Source: Psoroptes ovis
Lineage: Eukaryota; Arthropoda; Arachnida; Sarcoptiformes; Psoroptidae
NCBI GenBank assembly: GCA_002943765.1
Contig: PQWQ01000011.1
Coordinates: forward strand, 806,001-870,000
DNA: 64,000 nt
Direction of reading: 5' to 3'
In this document: positions 34,882 to 48,549 of the stretch, in pieces
Layout: every line of letters starts with the position of its first letter
How positions within the stretch are numbered: the stretch's first letter is position 1
Program-made: the position numbers and the translations under genes
Notes under the pieces: generated by a model
What the model saw: only the letters and a program-made list of their open reading frames with translations
What the model was told of the DNA's origin: nothing
Database searches by the model: none

Positions 34882-36506
34882 GTATCACATTATGGTATCG
34901 ATTTTAGAAAGAAATATCAAGAGTTTCATTAATCTTTTCACATGTATACATGTGCAGAGATATAAATCAGAGGATTTTCAAAGCTCATTAATTCTCGGAA
35001 TGAGGAAAAAAATGGGCATAGCCTCTGAATGTTCTTTTGAGAATTTAATGATCAATTATCAATTATAATGATGAAGATGATGATGATGTTTTTGATAGAT
35101 TTTCGTGAAATTTTTTTTTTGCTGCTGAAAAGCTTGAAAAATTATGAGAAAAATATAATGGAAAATGTATGAAAAATATTTTCATTGAATTCAAATGAAT
35201 GTATTATGTAAATGATTTTTTCAAGGGATACATCGTTACATCATTACCATTACCATAATAGAAATAATGATAATAATGATAATCATGGCGCCATTATGAC
35301 CATGATGATGGTTATTTCTGAGAAAAAAAAAATAGATTTTTCTCAAACACACAGACAATCATGCATTGAACAACATAATCATTATAATGATAAAATGTTG
35401 TTTGTTCAAATATCAATGATATTAAATTTCAAACATCTGAAATCAATTTATGCACACCTATTTGAGAGATAATGTAAATAAATATCGTTTGATAAATGAT
35501 GAAAATGAAATGTTCTCGACAATCGACGATAATGGAAATGATTTCTGAAAATGAAGAAATTTCTAATCAACTCAGAGAATTGATAATGGATCTTAAAGGA
35601 TGCCGACAATTACCGAAAATTTATGAATGATTTTCCATTCATTCATCTCGATTCAAGTATTTATTCATTCAAAATTGAATCTGAATTTCTGTGATATCAG
35701 AAATATTAGAAATTAGCATATTTACGCTCTTCGTTTCGATGGAATCATCATTTTCAATGAACATTTGACTCCAATGGCTTTGCCCAAAAATTTTGAAATT
35801 TATGAACGAAAATTTCATTTTTCAAAAAAAATAGAAAAAAATTCAATTCAATCATCCATAACGAGATTTTGAAAAGCAATGAAAAAAATGTAGAAATAAA
35901 AATATGAATGATGATGTTCATTTCGTTATAACATCGATGAAATCGATTAATGTCAATTCAATTTTTGAAATTTTTGAAAAAAAAAATTTTGAAATTTTCA
36001 AAATTTAAAATTTAAAATTTTTTCTGAAACATTTTTCAGCCATTCATGCGACACATTTCAATAGTTAAATATGAATTTGAATTTTTCCAACTTTTCGTCT
36101 TCGAAAACTCAAAAAAATGAAAATTTCTGCCGAAACGAATCGATCAAAAATTATAAGCCAGTGTGCTTCTTCTGTGTTTATCATTGAATGAAATGAAATG
36201 AAATAAGCCAGAATTGGTGAATACAGAAGAATACATTACAAGAATACATAAACAACGAAACAAACAAGAATTCAACGATGTGAATCAAACATGAACAAGC
36301 ACAATTCAATGAAAGGAAAAATCATTGATTTTACATTTATTTTGAATTTTTGAAAAAATTTTTTGATAAGAAAATTTATGAAAAAATTTTTGATAAATGA
36401 TTTGTCGGTTTTGAATGTTTGTGTGTAGTACGTGCACGTTGTATGATGATCATGATCAAACGTTTGTTTGTACAAAAATTGTGACAAGTTCCAGAAGTTT
36501 TGTGAA

Positions 36507-36531
36507 GGGGGGGAAGAGGGAAGGGAAGGGG
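36507..36531 (+). other. Canonical G-quadruplex motif
   Basis: Four G-runs of 7, 3, 3 and 4 separated by AAGA, AA and AA loops satisfy the G3+N1-7 rule on the plus strand. Such a motif is exceptional in this AT-rich stretch. Confidence 0.7.
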
Positions 36532-38761
36532 AAAATTCGGAAAAATTTCATTCATTGGATTGGTGGTATATGGTGTGTGTGGTGGTTGCTTTAAAAATTT
36601 TTCATTAATTTTCCTGATTGGAATTTGGGATTTTTCCCTGCAAATTTCTGCAGTTTCAAACCATTCAAAGAATTGTTCCAGAATTAATTGTTCCAAAACA
36701 TATTTGACCATTTGTTTCATTCATTCAAACAAACAACGAGGAAAAAATCATTAATATCAATGATTAGTTCAGTCATTATTGATGTTTTTGGGAGGAAAAA
36801 TTAGAAATTTTTTCAAAAATTTTAAAATTTTAAAAAAATTTAAAATTTTCATTTTTCAAAATTTTTCTCTTCAAAAAAATTCAAATGTCAAATAATGGAT
36901 AAATAATCAAATAATCAAAATAATAATCGAAATAATACAAATAATTTCAAACGATAATCAATGATCATTAAATGTGAAATACACACAAACACACACATAT
37001 TGTAAATATTGACTGGAACTAATTTTGCTTTGAAATATTTTAGACCATTGAATATCGTTGTTGTTGTTGTTTCTGCTGTTGTTCTGCAGTTGTTGATGTT
37101 ATTTGTAAGAATTTTAAAAAAAATTTTGAAAAGAAAAAAAATGTAATTCACGAGTATTAAATGAAATTTTAAAATTTTAAAATTTTTTTTTCAAAAAATG
37201 AAATAATTCAAATCCATAAAAATGAATCAACGAAAAGAATTGGTTCACCATTCATACAACAACAAACAACCATCAGTGAAACCATAGAGAATTATTCTTC
37301 GCTACTCGAAATTCAATGGGATTTCAAAATTTGAAACGATGGTTTCAACAGCGGTGGTGAAATACATCGTTTCAGTACAGGAACAACAAAAAAAAATGTG
37401 TTCATTAAAAATTTAAAATTCAACAAAAAAAACTTGAATTTTAAATTTTTAAAATTTTTTTGTACCGAATTTATTTTTTTCTAAAAAATTTAAAATTCCA
37501 CCCAAAAGCAAAGGCGGTGGTCGAATTCATGTTTTGCCAGAAAAAAAAATTCAATTGAATTTATTCTCATTTTGGAATTGAGAATATGGAAAAAGAATTC
37601 AAAATAATAATAATAATAATAATCATCATCATTAATGGCATTGGTGAACGACGATGCTGCATCTGAATGTTCACCATCAATTCATTCATATTTATTTGCA
37701 TTTTAACTGAACGAAACCGAACGAAACGCAGATGTAATACGCTCTCACATTGTACAGCTCATATTTGATTCAACAACAAAAATTTTGATCATTAAAATTG
37801 TTTGGCAAAGAAAAAATAGAAAAATAAAAACGCTAACGGGCTTCATATAAAAAACATATCTGTATATTCAATATATTTACAGACATATAAACTGCATGTG
37901 TATACAGACACATTTGTACACATTTTTGTACAAACATTTGTGTTAGAGACGGAAAAGCTGGAATTCTTTTCCAGAAGTTTAAGCGAATCGATATATTTTT
38001 TATGGGAGAAACAATAACCAAAAAGAGAAGAATATTCGGGTTGAATGTGTATACATGTGTGTAATAAATACTATTGAATAAATAAATAATAAAAAATAGA
38101 ATAGAAATGATTGAATGAATGAATGAACGGATGAAGCCAAAGATATTATCAACATAAACATCTGGCTTTATTTATTTATTTTATTCATTCGTTCATTTTT
38201 TTAATATTATTATGATTATATTTGGCTGAAAATATCCGCAAACATTGTAAAAAATATAATGCTAAATGATAATAATAACGATTATTATTATTATTAGCAA
38301 TATTATCATCAATCGGCGTAATAAGAGCTTTATATTTTACAAACATTTTCATTATTGAAACTTTATTTTTTCTTTTTTTGATTGGTCATTTTCATTGATC
38401 ATATTTCTGGCATGAAAATGATCGCATATAATTGTATAATCATAATATATAGATCATAATAATAATAATGATAATTATTATCGTTATCTTGTCGACCAAT
38501 GACGCGTGTATTGGTAACGTTATCTTTTCGGGCTTATATTTCTTCATTCATATGAAGGAAAATATTCTTCTTAATGATACCAGAGAATGTATGGAAAAAT
38601 ATATGAATAGCGGGCATAAAAATGAATAATAAAAATAAGAAGAAATCGAGTTGATACCATAAGAAAAATTAATGATTTGAAAATAATCACGCATACTAGT
38701 GATACTAAAATTATGGTGACGCCAAAATGGAAATAATGGTAAAAAATGAATAAATGAACGA

Positions 38762-38992
38762 ATGATCAGAGAAGCAAAATTTCAAATGATAACATCTTTT
38801 GTCGTTTTACCGATAAAGATTACCGTTTTGTTGCTGCTGCTGCAAAAATCAGATCACTTTGTATTATTGAATTCTGGATCATCATATTGGCCATCATTGT
38901 GTTTGAATCTATCATGGCGAGCATCATTGCAAACGAATCAAAATGAACGGAAAATAATCAAACAAGATCATAAAATTCAAAGATTTGAATAG
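38762..38992 (+). other. Open, relatively GC-rich patch; candidate exon on either strand
   Basis: The plus frame encodes 76 residues with a hydrophobic run (VVLPIKITVLLLLL) that resembles a signal peptide. On the minus strand the same patch is open from about 38963 to a possible GTAATC donor at 38823-38818; this frame starts MMLAMIDSNTMM at 38927 and ends IFAAAATKR. I recognise neither. The patch stands out because it is less AT-rich than the kilobases around it. It may be a first exon, conserved non-coding DNA or chance. Confidence 0.2.
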
Positions 38993-40970
38993 ATAAAGGG
39001 AAAAGTAAAAGATTTCTTTCAAAATTTTCTTATCGAATACCGAAAAATATATATTTTTCAAAAGGATCTGATATTTTATTCTTGACTATTCATGATGATC
39101 ATCATTAAAGAAATATTTTCAATGTTTTCATTTATTCAGATTTGATTCACTACTGATTTGATGATAATCATTGTGTATCTAACAAGAAAAAATTTGATGA
39201 TATCAATAAGACGAATAACATCAATGATTTCATCATTTTACCATCATCAATATCATCATCATTATTTCATTTTATATTATTCCATTGTCCATCGATTTTC
39301 TTCGATGTGTAATTTTACATGGAAACACAAACACAGACACATAAAAATAATGTGTATGGAACACACATTTACGCGGACAAACAAAGGCACTAACATACAT
39401 AAATAGCCATGGATAATAATAATGATTGTAATAATAATAATAATAAAAAGCCATTATGTTCAGCTTCATAAAATTCTTATTTATTTATTTTTATATTTTT
39501 CAATGAGTTTTATGAAGCTCTATGTATGTGCAATCATTATTATTATTTGATATTTGAACATTATTCATTGCTCAATGAAGAATCGTTTTCTTTTTATTTT
39601 TTATTTTTTTCAAAGATCCAGTTTCCAAAAATAAATAAATTCCACTTTGAGTATTAAGATACGCACACAAACTTATGGATAAATGAATATTATGTTGATT
39701 TATATATGGATGTGTGTTTACTTATTGTACCATTATTGTCTTTATTATCATCAATATATATTAATAATAATAATGGCGAATGAATCCTTCAATTCTCATC
39801 TATTCTCATTTAATTTAGTTGAAATATTTTGTGTGAAACATTTGAAACACCACACTCGATTATAAGCGTAAATAAACTATAGCGCTAGTATTTTGGTGTG
39901 TACGGTACAAATTAAATATCAAGGAAAAATTACATTGAACATTGTGAAACACTGTGTGTGAAGTAAGACAAAAACCTCATAAAACATCATTTATAATTTT
40001 TGTTTGTTCAAAGAATTTTTGTTTGTTTGTATAATAATAATAATAATGATAAATTGAATGATGATAACCATTATAATTTCGTATTCTTTATCATCTCTTT
40101 TATAATATTTGAATTACATTGAATATTTTATTCATTCATTCATTTCATTCAAAGAAAAATGAATCTAAAATTATTGAACAAACATTGTCAAGTGGTTTTT
40201 ATTTTATTTTTCTTATTTCATCTTCCATTCTTTACTTTTATTCATTCATTTTCAATTATTCTTGTTGTTGTCGTTGTTGCTGTTTGACGATGTTTCAAAG
40301 TCTATTTTGTCATTGTAAATGACAAAATGCTTATAAAATGAATGTTAGAGTTTATAAAAACTGAAAATACTTATGAGTTATCATTGATGTTTCAATAATA
40401 ATAATGATGGATGGAAATGGAGACAGGTTTGACATTATTATGACTTAAGACATTTATTCATGAATATTTAGCGAAATATTCATTGAATAAACAAAAGAAT
40501 CAATGACCATTTCCTTTTCCCTTTTTTTTGTCAAGAGTATTTTTAATAATTTCACAATTATTATCGATTATTATCGATTGAAATCACGCATAGAATGATA
40601 GAATATAATAGTCAATTAAATATTTTTGATCGAGAAAATAAATAATTGAATGTTTCAATTATTAATCCTTTTCGTCGTTATTATTATTCAATCAATCGAT
40701 TCTTTTATTGATCATATTGCATAAATGATGGTAATCAACATAATTTAGCAATAATGATAATAATAATAAAATTGTACAACAAAAGGCAAAAGGGAAATGA
40801 AAAAAGAAAGGAAAAATTCATCTCACTCATCCGAATATATAGAGATACTAAATGTGAATACAATATTGGGTACAATGTTTGAGCAAATATATTGGAAATA
40901 ATTGAAATATATCAAAGAATAATGAATGAATGGATGAATGAATGCATGATGCAAGTGATTAAGGTCAAAT

Positions 40971-41000
40971 ATAATCAATATTAATAATAATATTGATTAT
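40971..41000. repeat. Perfect 13-bp AT hairpin
   Basis: ATAATCAATATTA (40971-40983), loop ATAA, TAATATTGATTAT (40988-41000). Perfect complementarity. It is followed by an AAT microsatellite, so slippage-related origin is possible. Confidence 0.5.
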
Positions 41001-44000
41001 AATAATAATAATAATAATAAATGAATGAATAAATTTTGAAATGAATGATAGAACATGGTTATTTAATTTTAACTCTAAAATATTCAATGTATGTTATTCA
41101 ATTGAATTCATATAATTCAAGTGAATGCAAAGTGTTTTTTCATGTCATTTTTTGTTCATTTAGTTTTATTTTCATTTCTGCATATCAAACACCCTAAAAT
41201 TTGTGATGAACAATAGAGAAAAAGTTAGTAAAAAGAACAATTCACAAAATACAAAAAAATATGTTATCTACATACGAATTCAAATTGATTATTTGACCAA
41301 ATAGTAACAAAAATATATAAAAAAAGACCATGCATTTTATTCAATGTATTTAATCAATTTATTTAGGCCAATCAATTTAGGGTGAATCAATTTTTTTTCG
41401 GGGTAAAATTCAGGGTTAATACTCTTTCAATTCATCTTATTTTGGCTGTAACAGGGTTCATTTCATTCAGATATTTTTTTTATTTTTGATATCAAAAAAT
41501 ATAAAAAACATATTGCATATATTATTATTATGATTTTGTAATATGTTTTATTAAATAATAATAAAACATGTCATTATTATAATGAATTACAATCCGAAAT
41601 GTTTCGGATTCAATTGATCCGAAAAAGGCCTCGAATGAATGAATAAATAAATAATTGAATGAATATTATGAATAATGCAAAAAACAAAAAAAAAAAGGAA
41701 TCAATCAAGCTACTTGAAACAAATGCGAAATAAAAAAAGACCAGAAAGGAGAAATAAATGAATAAATTTTGTAAAAACGAAAAAAGCTTATGATCTTTAT
41801 GGATCTTTGGATCAATATTATTATTATTATTTTCATTACCATCCAATATGAAGGGTAGAAATGATCATATATTGATGATGGTGCTGAAACCCGTGCTTCT
41901 AAAACACATGTGTACAATGAATACAATCGGAACAAACGGCTTTCATTTTCTCCTTCAAACATCTTTGAATGTTTAATATCATTTCAATATAAATTCACCC
42001 TTATTATTTTCAATGTATATTTCAACATTGACATCCTCTCAGGCTCTCACCCTTATTTATTTTTGAACAAATCAATGCGAATGAATGGATGAATGAAAAA
42101 TTTCAAAATTTTATATATTTTACATATTCACATTTTGCCTTTCATTCCATTCAAAAAAAAAAAAAAAAAATTGAAATTGAAATTCAAATTCAAATAAAAT
42201 GAAATATAAAAAAAAACAAAAAACAATTTTCACAATACAAAGAGTAACGGATGCAAACGACGGATGCCTGTCATAAGTTTTTCGATATATTTCAAGGGAG
42301 AAAATCGAATAAAAAAAAATTGAATACAATCGCTAATAATGATGATGATGATGAAGAAATGAATAGGGTGAAATATGTTCACCAAAATATATTCAAAAAA
42401 AATATTTGAAAAAAAAGAAATTGAACCAATTCATTTTAAAAAATTGATGATTTTCGATAAATTTCAAGCATAATTTCAACTTTTTTTTTTTTTGAATGTA
42501 TTACATAATGGTAGGAATGAATTGGATGTATGTTTCATTGAAAATTTCAAAATTTAAAATTTAAATTTCATTTTTTATTTTTATTTTTTTCAAAAACTTC
42601 CACCATCATCATTATTATTATTATTATGATTTTTTCCATAAATTTTCCAATTGATATCGATATGTTCGTGTGAGCATTTGTTCATCATACAATCAATGAT
42701 ATGTTCAAGGGTGTATTTGACGTATATATGTGTGTGCATCATTGATTTGAATTTGTTTGATTTTTTATGTTTTTGTTCCAAAATAATGAAACATTGACAT
42801 GTTATACTCAGGTCAATCAATTGTTGAACTGATTGGGTGTGAAACATTTCATTTTTTTTTAAATTTTTCATTTGTCAATTTTTTATTATTCAAAGAAAAT
42901 GCGCATATATTTCTTTTAATCGAAAAGAAACCATAAGGTACCAAGAGAGAGATGATAGATATTTATGGATACCAAAAATGCATAATTTGAATGTTGAATA
43001 AATAAAGGAGAATCAAAGTATAGAAAAGAGGAAAATTTAATGGAAAAAAAAGAAAATTTCAAGTTCAAAATCTTTGGGAAAATATTAATAATTCAAGGTT
43101 ATCTTATCACAAATACACCATTACATGTTGTTCATGGGTGAAATTTGTATTTTTTTGACATGTGTTTTTTTTTTTTTTGTTGGTCGATTGAAATGAATGA
43201 AAATGAAATGAAATGAATGAATGAATGAAAATTTTTGAATTTTTTTACGATTACGACAAAAATTTCAAAAGTCATTATTATCAAACAATGATTGTGATCG
43301 ATATCGTTAGTTATTGATCTATGAAGAACAAGATGACTTGCAATTTAGAAATTTGCAAAAATAATAATAAAATGAATTTTGCAATTCATCAATTTGTAAT
43401 TATTTACTAATAAATCAATATACGATTCATTCCCGAAAGAACAATCTTCCATTGATCATTCAAGGATCAAACTTGGAAGTCAAAATTCAGAAAACTTGAA
43501 TTGAAATACATTCAAAATGGACCGATTGGAAGATTCAGTGATTTTTCAAAAATTTAATTTAAATATAAAAAAAAATCAAAATCAATTTTCATTAAGCCTT
43601 AGGCACGCACACACACACGCATACAGAAGCATCCAAAAAACACATTCAAACATTGACATTTGGCAAGTGTGTATCGGTTGCATGGATAGAACCCTATGTG
43701 TGTATAATTTATTATATTTTTTATGCATAATTTTTTTTAGCCAGCGTCAATATACCCTATTGATGCATATATGCACAATTGCATGAAATTTTCACATCAA
43801 TTTCAAATCGAAAGAATAAATGGAAAAAAACATTAAAATTTGAAATATTCAAAATTAAAATTAAAATCATTATTTGGAAAATGTATTGAATTTTTTAAAA
43901 TTTCAAATTGGAATAAATTCAATTTCAAATGAAATGTGAAAAATTTCAATTCAAATTTATTTTTTATTTCATTTATTTATATATTCATTTTATATTTTTT

Positions 44001-44431
44001 CATTGGACAAAAATATATGAATGTAACCATCACACATTCAATCATTCATTGTGATGAAATTATGCAAATTTTTCCCGCGAAATTTCTATTTTTTTAAATT
44101 TAAAAAATTTTCAAATGAAACATTGATTTTCTCATTGTAGTAGACTCAACCAATTCAGCTCTATTCGATGTTTGTGTGAATGTGAAAAAAAATCATAAAT
44201 TTCAAATGATGTTTTTTTTCTCGCACTGATTACACACAATGGATTCAACGGTTTTTTCTTGCTTTCATATTCATCTCGGGCTAAAATTTGAAATGAAAAA
44301 AAAACAGTTAAAAACTTTGCCAAAACATCATTTGAATGAAAACACACAGATAGAATAAGGATAAAACACGAAGAAATAACCAACATGTCGTCGACAACCA
44401 ACATTTTGGCTTTACCCAATCACACAATATA

Positions 44432-44511
44432 TTGGGTTGTCCCATAAGTTCTTGCCGTTTTTAAAATTTTTTTTCATTCAAAAAACGGTAAGAACTTATT
44501 GGACAACCCAA
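44432..44511. mobile_element. 80-bp mariner-type MITE with long terminal inverted repeats
   Basis: The left arm begins TTGGGTTGTCCCATAAGTTC (44432) and the right arm is its inverse, ending at 44511. The arms pair over about 31 bp with two mismatches around a T-rich loop. The element is flanked by TA on both sides (44430-44431 and 44512-44513), the target duplication of Tc1/mariner transposons. TTGGGTTG-type ends are typical of mariner families. No transposase is present, so it is non-autonomous. The transcript of either strand would fold into a near-perfect hairpin. Confidence 0.88.
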
Positions 44512-44513
44512 TA

Positions 44514-47500
44514 CATTTTCAAATTTGTGAATTGAATCAATTTCAATCGATTGAAAATATATCAAGCGAAACTTTGTGAGGCGAAAAATATCGGATTGAA
44601 AATAGATTGAAATGAATTGAAATTTTTCAAAAAAAAAAAAAAATAAAATAAAATAAAATAAAACAAAATTGTGCATCCAAGGGTTGTTCGTTTTGAAAAA
44701 TATACAAAATAATAATAATACCGATCGATTCGTTCAATTTTTCAAACTGTTAACAGTAAAATTGATGATCATAATAACGATATCAAACATTGATACAATT
44801 TGATTGAATGAATACAAAATTTTCAAACAAAATTCGTACAAAATTTGAAATCAGTTTCGCCATTTTGTTTTTCTTTGCGCAAACAAGCAAGCAAATAATC
44901 AGCGAAATGATAGATTGCTTGACAGGAAAAAGTTTTCATTTCCAACATCGAAACATGAAATGATTTTCGCGAAGTGAAGAAGAATTATTACAAAGTATTT
45001 GATAGCTTTTACTATGTATTCTTATGTAATAAATTAATAAATTTGTATTAGAATTGAATGAAATTCTGTGTTGACAATTTAAAATGATCAATTTTTCTTT
45101 ATTATTTTTTGCTTTACTTTTCGTTCATTTTACGATGCTGAAAATTACAAATCTCATCATTCATATGAGAATTCATTTGAAATGATTTCGGATGGAAAAA
45201 ATTTCAAAAAAATTCTTAACAAATAAACAAACAATCCGAATGACATAATTGATGGATTTCGTATGTGATTTGCTTACAATTTACTCATAACTCTCAAAGT
45301 GTAATATGTGTAATGCGTGTAAATTGCGTAGCATCAAAAGAAGAAAGAGAAGAAAACATTTCAATTTCGAGATTTCATTTAATTTCAATCCATTCATTTC
45401 ATTCATTCATTCATTCGGCATCATTATATCGATTGAGAATTGAAAGAAAATTGAAAATACTTAACGGCAAATAATAGAAATGAAACTCTTAGCAAATAGT
45501 GATAATGGAAACTCTTAAAAACCATTAAAAATATAAAATACGAAATGAAAGGATTATTATTATCATCATCATTATTGCTTTTGTTATATTTGCTGAAAAT
45601 TATGTCATATGTTGTGTCGCCCGTTGTCTATTCAATCATCATCATCATCCACATCATCAACATCATCATTGTCATAATGTATGAAGCAATAAATGAAAAT
45701 AAAATAAACATGGAACCATGGAAACCATTTATGTTTGTTGTATGAAGAGAAATAGAAGAGATCGGAAGGTTCCATTTGTTGGAAATGAAGAAATTTCATG
45801 TTTTTCTATGTTGATGATGATAACACAGCATCCATTCATTCATTTTTATATTTGAAAATGTTGAAAAATGCATGATTGATGCAAATGTTGTTTATTTGTT
45901 CATAGAAAAAAGGTATTTAAATGTATTCAAACCTAAACATCCACACACACACATGGTATCATATGGATTTATCAACAGATTTTCATATTAATATTTGCTC
46001 GTTGTTTTTCAATTTTTACATTCAGCAGAAAATTCCATTCAAAATTCATTCAAATTTTGAACAAAACAAAGAAAGAAATAATGCTTGAATTTGAATTTTT
46101 TGAAAATTGAACGAAAATCGGTTGGATGCATTATTAGTCGATGCTTTCTTTTCTTTGTTTCCTTTAATTCTTTTTGAACATGTTGGTTGTTCTGTTTGGT
46201 TATTGATAAACAACAACCAAAAGCAAACGAATGAAAATGAAAAAATTTTAAAACGCGGAAATGCAATCGGGTTTTATAAACGAATAAGAGTATTTTCTTC
46301 TATGGATGCAAATCAAGCAAACAATAACAATTGAAAATCAATACACAATCAATAAGCAAATGACGTAAATGTGAATAATAATAATAGAAATAATATTGGA
46401 AAAATTGCTGATCGAATCACAAAAGTTTTGAATTTTGAAATGAAAAAAAAAAAATGAAATTTTCTATTGAAAATAATGTAATGAAAATGAAAATTTCCGT
46501 TTTAAAAATTGAATTGTTTGATTTGAAAATTTCGATTTTGTTTCGATTTTCAATTTTTCAATTTTCGATTCAATTCAATTTACTTCCTAGTTTTTTTTTC
46601 TATTTTCATTTGATTTTTGTGTTTAAGCATCTTTGATGATGAATATTACACAAGGGAAAATATTTGCCGAAAAAAACGAAGAAAAAATTTGAATTACAAA
46701 TTCATTAAATTTGTGTGTTGAATTCATTGATACAATATATTACCAAAATATCTGAAAATTGGAAAGATTGAAAGATATGAAATTAAAGTAAGTAAATGAA
46801 ATTAGCATAAAAATTGTTAATCAGTTTAATTCATTCATTTATTTTTAATACACACACACACATGCAAAAAGCAAATCGTATGAAACCAATGTGTGGTGTG
46901 CGTGTGTTTTAGTGTGTTTTTCGGAATTAATTAAAACTAATTCAACAATTTGACTTGAACAAATTTTTTAGACATCATTTTCATCCACATCATCATCATC
47001 TTGATCAGAGAAACATTCGTATTACGTTGAGTAAATTTATTAAAAACCAAAATTTAATTACAAATCTGAAAAGTGTTTGACATAACGTATAAATACACAT
47101 GGAAACAAACACATTTAATTTGAAATTTAAATGACATTTTTTCTTGATTTAAGATTTTTCATTGAAAACTAACACACAGACAATCAACACCCTTACACAC
47201 ACGACAACAAATTCAACTTTAACTCGGTGCATAACACAAATGCAAACTACCAAACTACTAATACTAATAGCGTGTTACGCTTGACATCATTTGTTTGATA
47301 ATTATCTTTTATTTGAATTATTATTGAATGAATAGAGTGAAGATGATCAACAAAGAAATGGAGGAAAAAAAGTAAATTTCTTTTTGAAATTTTAAAATTT
47401 TTCAATTTTTTAAATTTTTTAAAATTGAAAAGATTTCAATTTTTTAAAAAATCTCAGCCAAAACAAAGTCGTGTGTCTCGAGAATGGATGTAATTCTCAA

Positions 47501-48549
47501 CAAAATAATGATTGAATTTTAAAATGAATTTGAAAATCGATTCAATTTTTGTGTTGGAAAAAATAGATCAATTCAATTGTATTTTGCAATTGTTTGTGCA
47601 AGATTATCCCAAATGATAATAATACTTGGTAATTGAAATTTTTCAATTTCTTGCCAAAAAAATGGCTGATAAATCGATAGAAATATTAATTCTTAATGAT
47701 TGTTTGATAATTGATATGATCGATTTATTTGTTGCACGTGCAAAAACATTGGATGCTTTTCGAAATTTCAGATTTTTTTTGAAAAATTTAATGTTTTGAG
47801 CATCCCGAAATTGATCAAGAGTTTTAAAACGAACTTTAAATGAAAATTCAGTTCAAAAGGAATGGGCTTGGACAGAAAAAACGTGGGAAAGGGTTAATCA
47901 ACATTTTGAAATTTGAGTATTCAAATTTATGTGCCATATTCTTCAATGTGTCGCGGCTAATATTTTCTTACATTCATTTCTTACAGAAAAAAAAATGAAA
48001 TCCGTGAGAAAATCGGATGAAGAAATATGCCTTCAAAAAAAAAATAATTATTTCAAAATTTTCAATTATTTTGTAATTTGATATCAATGAATTATTAGAA
48101 AAAAATAATGTAAGCTTAATGACAAGCAAACAAGGACCAAATTAAAAGAAAAAAACTCCCATAAATTTTCTTAACGAGTTATTTCATCGTTTTAATTAAC
48201 CGAGACATAAATGCAATGACATAAACAAATGCCGGCAATATTTGTGAGGCAATGACTCGATAATGAAAGAATATTGCCTTTATGTTTCAGGAATGGACAA
48301 TGAATGAATTGTACGATCGATTCTATGCAATTTCAAATATTTTTATGACAGATAAAAGTATATGGTTTCCATAGTTTCCGCAGGACAATTTGCAATCACA
48401 GAAAAAAAAATTTAGAATTAAAAAAATTAATTGAAAATCAAAGGGTGTTTTCCTTGAAATTTATTAAACCAACAAAAAAATGATCAAACATTTGATTGTT
48501 TGTATGGATTGATCGACATTTATGATCTCAGTCGATTCTCAGTTAAAAA
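44514..48549. other. Gene-free AT-rich stretch upstream of the P-type ATPase
   Basis: No supportable gene. Contains ATCATC runs near 45638-45668, CA runs near 46850 and 47165-47205, and A/T tracts near 47390-47460. The last few hundred bases should include the ATPase promoter and 5' UTR, but no TATA box or other element can be assigned with confidence. Confidence 0.55.

Larger units (their letters stand above)
31600..36506. other. Gene-free AT-rich stretch
   Basis: No supportable gene. Starts with a 69-bp imperfect inverted repeat (31602-31670), then a CA microsatellite (32361-32389), ATGA repeats near 32748, a TG run near 33478, a GC-rich 9-bp hairpin (34861-34881) and AAATTT tracts near 35985-36025. 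Open frames at 33333-33545, 34145-34435 and 35212-35472 have no family signal. Confidence 0.55.
36532..44431. other. Gene-free AT-rich stretch
   Basis: No supportable gene apart from a questionable open patch at 38762-38992. Contains AAATTT/TTTAAA tracts near 36820 and 37165-37200, AAT repeats near 37603, 39420 and 41002, a perfect 13-bp hairpin at 40971-41000, ATGTTTTATTA/TAATAAAACAT pairing near 41545-41571, the dyad AATCCGAAATGTTTCGGATT near 41591-41610, GAT repeats near 42340 and an AC run near 43606. Confidence 0.5.

Noticed and set aside
36376..36720. 114-codon minus-strand frame with Pro/Phe/Leu run
   Set aside because: The run is the complement of the G-quadruplex purine tract; no domain.
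43517..43786. 89-codon plus-strand frame
   Set aside because: Includes a translated AC microsatellite; no homology signal.
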